From positions 1 through 16,150 of the forward strand of contig CAZVUD010000034.1 of the NCBI GenBank assembly GCA_964629615.1: a stretch of DNA of 16,150 nucleotides, in the 5' to 3' direction. This stretch comes from SVTX01 sp964629615. GTDB taxonomy: Bacteria > Bacillota > Clostridia > Oscillospirales > CAG-272. The notes under the pieces were generated by a model. That model ran no database searches. It saw only the letters and a program-made list of their open reading frames with translations, and was not told the origin of the DNA. Position numbers and translations under genes: made by a program. Shown piece after piece: positions 12,788 through 16,150 of the stretch (position 1 is the first letter of the stretch; every line of letters starts with the position of its first letter).

Positions 12788-13975
12788 TTATTTTACCTCC
12801 TCCAGCATTATATCGCGTATGGTCTGTATCTCTTCCTTTGTGACGCCTGTGCTTATGAGATAATTTTCTACCTTTTGCGCAAATGTCATTCCGGGGTATT
12901 TCATGAGTATGTGATTGTATGTGTTTATGATCTGTGTTCTGAGCGCGTTCAGCTCATCACTGTTTGAGGGAGAGCCTATCTGTGAGAAGTAGGAAAGCTC
13001 ATAATCTCTTATTATGTCATTTGCACTTGCGCCGAGCAGTCCTTCAAGTATGAGAGCGAGAGTTCCTGTGCGGTCGCGTCCAACCTGACAGTGGAAATAT
13101 ATCGGGTAGTTGTTTATGTCGGCAAACACCTTTATTTCTTCAGCCATTGCCGCTTTTCCTTCGTCTGAAAAAATTCCTGTTTCATCGCTGTTGTAGTAGC
13201 GTCCGCTGATCTGATAGTAGTTCAAGGAGTCGTCAACAGGGGAATGCGTTGCTCCGCCTGCCTCGCCCGATGAGCGCAGATCAAGGTCTGTTTTTATGCA
13301 AAGCTCATTCATAAATACATCTCTTCCTGCATCGGTTATATAGTTGAGCCTTGCACCGCGGTATACCAGCCCCTGCTTTATTTGCATGCCGTCGTCGCAA
13401 GCTATACCGCCGATATCTCTTGTATTGCTGACACCGTCTATACTGATACAGCGAGGATGCTTTTCGGTCTTAAAGGTAAATGTAGCGCTTTCAGATACGA
13501 CATCCGCACCGCTGAAAGCAAATACCTTCCAATAATACTCTGTGCCTGTGCAGAGGGTTGAGAGAGTCAGGTGCGTGGAATTTACAAGATAGCTGTCATG
13601 ATCTGCAAGATCACTGTTTTTTGATATATATACATGGTAATAATCTGCGTTTTTATTGCAGGTCCATTCAAATGTCACAGGCTCGGGAAAATAGAGATCT
13701 TCACCGAGGCAATGCTCAAGGGAATTTGTTTTCCTGTAATCGTAGGATGATGACCATGCACTTATCCTTGCATTTGCAAGTGTAATGCTTGATCTGTCTG
13801 TCGGTGATACAGCGGATATCGCGCTTTCTTCTGTTATAGGTGTATGCATGCCTGTGTCCTCTTCATTAGATGATTCTGTCGGTGGTAAAAGACCCACGTT
13901 GGGATCTTTGAATGCACACCCTGCTGACGACATAAGAAATATGCCGACAAGACCGAATATGACTAATTTTTTCAT
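12788..13975 (-). CDS. Lipoprotein with FN3-like region and PTP-type phosphatase domain
   Basis: A 395-residue surface lipoprotein: signal peptide with lipobox SAGC (C20), then a Ser/Thr/Glu-rich linker. Residues about 70-170 form an FN3-like beta-sandwich (VTFEWTCNKNADYYHVYISKN ... GTEYYWKVFAFSG). The C-terminal part is a Y_phosphatase3-like (PtpB/LipA-type) domain: VSNTRDIGG, LVYRGARL, DLRSSGEAGG, and the P-loop FHCQVGRDRTG with nucleophile C296 and R302. In this family the substrate may be phosphotyrosine, phosphoserine/threonine or phosphoinositide; the sequence does not decide. An outside-facing, membrane-anchored phosphatase is expected. GGGAGG lies before the ATG, and a sigma-A promoter at 14023-14051 drives it. 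First gene of a two-gene operon. Confidence 0.88.
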   Translation of the reverse strand: MKKLVIFGLVGIFLMSSAGCAFKDPNVGLLPPTESSNEEDTGMHTPITEESAISAVSPTDRSSITLANARISAWSSSYDYRKTNSLEHCLGEDLYFPEPVTFEWTCNKNADYYHVYISKNSDLADHDSYLVNSTHLTLSTLCTGTEYYWKVFAFSGADVVSESATFTFKTEKHPRCISIDGVSNTRDIGGIACDDGMQIKQGLVYRGARLNYITDAGRDVFMNELCIKTDLDLRSSGEAGGATHSPVDDSLNYYQISGRYYNSDETGIFSDEGKAAMAEEIKVFADINNYPIYFHCQVGRDRTGTLALILEGLLGASANDIIRDYELSYFSQIGSPSNSDELNALRTQIINTYNHILMKYPGMTFAQKVENYLISTGVTKEEIQTIRDIMLEEVK

Positions 13976-14022
13976 ATTGTTGCCTCCCGTTTTATAAAGC
14001 TTTACGCTTGATCTTTAATCAT

Positions 14023-14051
14023 ATTTTATCATAGTCTGTGCCGATTGTCAA
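14023..14051 (-). promoter_or_regulatory. Sigma-A promoter for the phosphatase operon
   Basis: On the - strand TTGACA (14051-14046) is followed by a 17-base spacer and TAAAAT (14028-14023). It lies 48 bases before the phosphatase start codon and points toward it. The -35 is perfect and the -10 matches 5 of 6. Confidence 0.85.
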
Positions 14052-14118
14052 TAGATACGCAAAAAAAGTTGTAATTTTTTGTGCATTATAACATTTAAAT
14101 ATCTGCGTGCAGTCAGCC

Positions 14119-14147
14119 TTGACGAAAAGAGCTTTTTGTGATACAAT
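14119..14147 (+). promoter_or_regulatory. Sigma-A promoter for the ABC exporter
   Basis: TTGACG (14119-14124), a 17-base spacer and TACAAT (14142-14147), each 5 of 6 to consensus. Transcription would start near 14154, leaving a leader of about 25 bases with AGAGGTG before the ATG at 14179. It is back to back with the - strand promoter, 67 bases between the two -35 boxes. Confidence 0.82.
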
Positions 14148-14178
14148 AATAATGTTATATCCGAAAAGAGGTGTTATT

Positions 14179-15963
14179 ATGAAAAAAGAGAAGGGGGAGG
14201 TCAGATCCGGCAGGATCGGACTTCTGAAAAGATTTTTCCCTTATTATAAAAAGCATATTGGTGTCGTGACCATCGACCTTTTCTGCGCCGCCTTGACAAC
14301 CATCTGCGAGCTTGTGCTTCCCATGATAGTCAGGGAGATAACGGGAACTGCAACAGAAAATATAAAGGATCTTACCGTGTCTTTCATTTTGAAGATGGGC
14401 GCTATCTATATAATTTTGCGCATAATAGACACTATTGCAAATTATTATATGGCAAATATAGGACATGTAATGGGCAGTAAGATAGAGACCGACATGCGCC
14501 ATGATATGTTCGAGCATCTGCAGAAGCTTTCATTTTCGTATTATGACAACACAAAGGTCGGAACGCTCATGTCGCGAATTACAAACGACCTGTTCGATGT
14601 TACCGAATTTTCGCACCATTGCCCCGAGGAGTTTTTCATATCAGGCATTAAGATAATATGCTCATTTGTGATACTTTGCACCATGAGCGTTCCTCTGACG
14701 CTTATAGTTTTCTCGGTCATTCCGATCATGATAATAGTGCTTATGGCTTTCAGAATGAGAATGAAGAAGAATTTCAAGGAGTCCAGGCGGCATATAGGCG
14801 AGCTTAATTCACAGATAGAGGACAGCTTGCTCGGCATAAGAGTTGTAAAATCATTTTCGGGCGAGGGGATAGAGCAGGAGAAATTTGATGCGGGAAATAC
14901 CAAATTTCTTGATATTAAGAAGGAAAGATATAAGCTTTTCGGACAGTTCTTTTCGGCAACGAGACTGTTTGACGGCATTATGTACATAATCGTCGTTGTT
15001 GCAGGTGCGCTGTTTATGCTGCTCCCGAGCGATGATCCTGCAAGCATAACGGCGGCGGACTATGTTGCGTACCTTATGTTCGTTACTACCCTCATTACCT
15101 CTGTAAGACGCATAGTTGAGTTTTCAGAGCAGTTCCAGAACGGAATAAGCGGTATAGAGAGATTTTGCGAAGTCATGGATACCGAGCCTGATATAGTGGA
15201 CTCGGAGGGCGCAAGAGATATAGAGCATGTAGAGGGTAATATAGCTTTTGAAAATGTTTCATTTTCCTATGACGACAATAAGAGCAATGTTCTTTCAGGC
15301 ATAGATCTTGATGTGCGTGCAGGGGAGAGCATAGCCTTGGTCGGACCTTCGGGATGCGGCAAGACCACGCTTTGCTCGCTGATACCGAGATTTTATGAGG
15401 TAAAGTCGGGTCGCATAACCATAGACGGCACGGATATAAAGGATTTCACGCTCAGATCCTTGCGAAATAATATAGGTGTCGTACAGCAGGATGTATATCT
15501 TTTCTCGGGAAGCGTCAGAGAAAATATCGCTTACGGAAAAAAGGATGCAGATGAAAACGAGATAATAAATGCCGCAAAGCTTGCAGGAGCGCATGAGTTT
15601 ATTATGGCACTTCCGGATGGATATGATACATATGTGGGTGAGCGCGGCGTAAAGCTCTCGGGCGGTCAGAAGCAGAGGATATCCATAGCAAGATTGTTCC
15701 TTAAGGATCCGCCGATACTTATACTTGATGAGGCAACGAGTGCGCTTGATAACGAGAGCGAAAGGCTCGTTCAGGAATCTCTTGAGCATCTTGCATCAGG
15801 AAGAACGACATTTACAATAGCCCACAGGCTTACGACCATAAAGAATGCAGACAGGATACTTGTTTTGACAGAAAACGGCATTGAGGAGTCGGGAACGCAT
15901 GACGAGCTTATAGAAAAGGGCGGAATATACAGCCATTTGTATACATTGTATTCAAGAAACTGA
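14179..15963 (+). CDS. ABC exporter, fused membrane and ATPase half-transporter
   Basis: A 594-residue half-transporter expected to work as a homodimer in the cytoplasmic membrane. Residues about 20-310 hold six membrane helices of the type IV (MsbA/Sav1866-like) exporter fold. The ATPase domain carries Walker A GPSGCGKT (389-396), Q-loop at Q437, signature LSGGQ (493-497), Walker B LILDEA with D517 and catalytic E518, and H-loop H549. The substrate (drug, lipid or peptide) cannot be told; no peptidase domain is present. The ATG at 14179 is chosen over in-frame upstream codons (GTG 14107, ATG 14152) because these lie before or at the predicted transcription start. Isoleucine codons are often ATA, unlike the r-protein genes. 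A terminator follows at once, so it is monocistronic. Confidence 0.93.
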   Translation: MKKEKGEVRSGRIGLLKRFFPYYKKHIGVVTIDLFCAALTTICELVLPMIVREITGTATENIKDLTVSFILKMGAIYIILRIIDTIANYYMANIGHVMGSKIETDMRHDMFEHLQKLSFSYYDNTKVGTLMSRITNDLFDVTEFSHHCPEEFFISGIKIICSFVILCTMSVPLTLIVFSVIPIMIIVLMAFRMRMKKNFKESRRHIGELNSQIEDSLLGIRVVKSFSGEGIEQEKFDAGNTKFLDIKKERYKLFGQFFSATRLFDGIMYIIVVVAGALFMLLPSDDPASITAADYVAYLMFVTTLITSVRRIVEFSEQFQNGISGIERFCEVMDTEPDIVDSEGARDIEHVEGNIAFENVSFSYDDNKSNVLSGIDLDVRAGESIALVGPSGCGKTTLCSLIPRFYEVKSGRITIDGTDIKDFTLRSLRNNIGVVQQDVYLFSGSVRENIAYGKKDADENEIINAAKLAGAHEFIMALPDGYDTYVGERGVKLSGGQKQRISIARLFLKDPPILILDEATSALDNESERLVQESLEHLASGRTTFTIAHRLTTIKNADRILVLTENGIEESGTHDELIEKGGIYSHLYTLYSRN

Positions 15964-15977
15964 CATCAAGCATTCAG

Positions 15978-16006
15978 AGCTGTCGCATTTTGCGACAGCT
16001 TTTTTG
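15978..16006 (+). terminator. Intrinsic terminator of the ABC exporter gene
   Basis: AGCTGTCGCA (15978-15987) pairs perfectly with TGCGACAGCT (15991-16000) around TTT, and is followed by a run of T to 16005. It lies 15 bases after the stop codon. Confidence 0.95.
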
Positions 16007-16032
16007 TATCAGCACAAACCCAAAATAAGTAC

Positions 16033-16061
16033 TTGACAAACCATGTATAATATGATAAAAT
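16033..16061 (+). promoter_or_regulatory. Sigma-A promoter upstream of the terminal repeat locus
   Basis: TTGACA (16033-16038), a 17-base spacer, TAAAAT (16056-16061). A TATAAT also lies inside the spacer at 16046-16051 but is too close to this -35. It would give a leader of about 50 bases before the GTG at 16118. Confidence 0.8.
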
Positions 16062-16097
16062 GAAGAAGTAAATAGAAATAAATTTACGAAATTCAAC

Positions 16098-16126
16098 TTG
16101 ACAGGAGGAGAAGAGTCGTGTATAAT
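16098..16126 (+). promoter_or_regulatory. Perfect consensus sigma-A promoter over the ribosome binding site and GTG start
   Basis: TTGACA (16098-16103), exactly 17 bases, then TATAAT (16121-16126), a full 12 of 12 match. The spacer contains the GGAGGAG and the GTG start codon of the terminal open frame. Transcription from it would begin near 16133, that is, inside the GACA repeat. Confidence 0.65.
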
Positions 16127-16150
16127 GCCTTGACAGACAGACAGACAGAC
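16118..16150 (+). CDS. Start of an open frame running into a GACA repeat, cut by window end
   Basis: GTG at 16118 lies 8 bases after AGGAGGAG (16103-16110) and opens MYNALTDRQTD before the window ends. The GACA repeat reads as a DRQT repeat in every frame with no stop, so a gain or loss of units would not by itself stop translation inside the repeat but would shift the frame of whatever follows. I do not recognise the product. Whether it is translated is uncertain because a perfect promoter overlaps the same start. Confidence 0.5.
   Translation, partial: MYNALTDRQTD
16132..16150. repeat. GACA tetranucleotide tandem repeat, truncated by window end
   Basis: GACA is repeated 4.75 times without error and reaches the last base, so the full array is probably longer. 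Short tandem repeats of this kind mutate in copy number by slipped-strand mispairing. Confidence 0.9.

Noticed and set aside
14107..14178. N-terminal extension of the ABC exporter from GTG 14107 or ATG 14152
   Set aside because: The extension covers the exporter's own promoter (14119-14147), so most of it would not be transcribed.
1..16150. tRNA or rRNA genes, insertion sequences, attachment sites
   Set aside because: I found no cloverleaf, rRNA segment, transposase or paired terminal repeats in the window.

Overview
The window is a chromosomal segment from a low-to-mid-GC Gram-positive (Firmicutes) bacterium. The r-protein gene order, rpsD placed between rpsK and rpoA, strong AGGAGG ribosome binding sites, zinc-ribbon forms of S14, L36, S4 and L24, and consensus TTGACA/TATAAT promoters all fit Clostridia. 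The overall style (AAG/CTT/ATC-rich r-protein codons, CCC for proline, gut-type intergenic hairpins) suggests a Ruminococcus-like member of the Oscillospiraceae; that placement is inference.

Bases 1-11366 (+ strand) are the distal S10 operon, the spc operon and the alpha operon run together: rplP(partial)-rpmC-rpsQ-rplN-rplX-rplE-rpsZ-rpsH-rplF-rplR-rpsE-rpmD-rplO-secY-adk-map-infA-rpmJ-rpsM-rpsK-rpsD-rpoA-rplQ. I see no convincing terminator or promoter inside it, so it is probably read as one long transcript. It encodes ribosomal proteins, the Sec channel, N-terminal methionine removal, initiation factor IF1, adenylate kinase and the RNA polymerase alpha subunit. Oddities are a 214-base structured gap before rpsH, an L6 about 27 residues longer than usual, a lengthened SecY loop, one-residue-shortened zinc knuckles in both L24 and Adk, and a 16-base perfect palindrome between infA and rpmJ.

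Bases 11367-11643 are the 3' end of this transcript: a perfect 15-bp GAAA-looped hairpin with no U tract, then an array of short hairpins joined by a repeated 9-mer with a 20-base period, then a strong terminator with T runs on both sides that also serves the convergent operon.

Bases 11644-13975 (- strand) are a tightly coupled two-gene operon with its own sigma-A promoter. It encodes a lipoprotein with an FN3-like region and a PTP-type phosphatase domain, followed by a secreted beta-sandwich protein with two Ig-like repeats. Both act outside the membrane and their joint role is unknown. Back to back with it, bases 14119-16005 hold a promoter, a half-size ABC exporter and a clean terminator.

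The last 145 bases hold two overlapping-scale promoter signals, the second a perfect TTGACA-17-TATAAT lying across a ribosome binding site and GTG start, followed at once by a GACA tetranucleotide repeat that runs off the window. This looks like the start of a repeat-length-variable (contingency) locus and, with the 20-base-period hairpin array, is the least ordinary part of the window.
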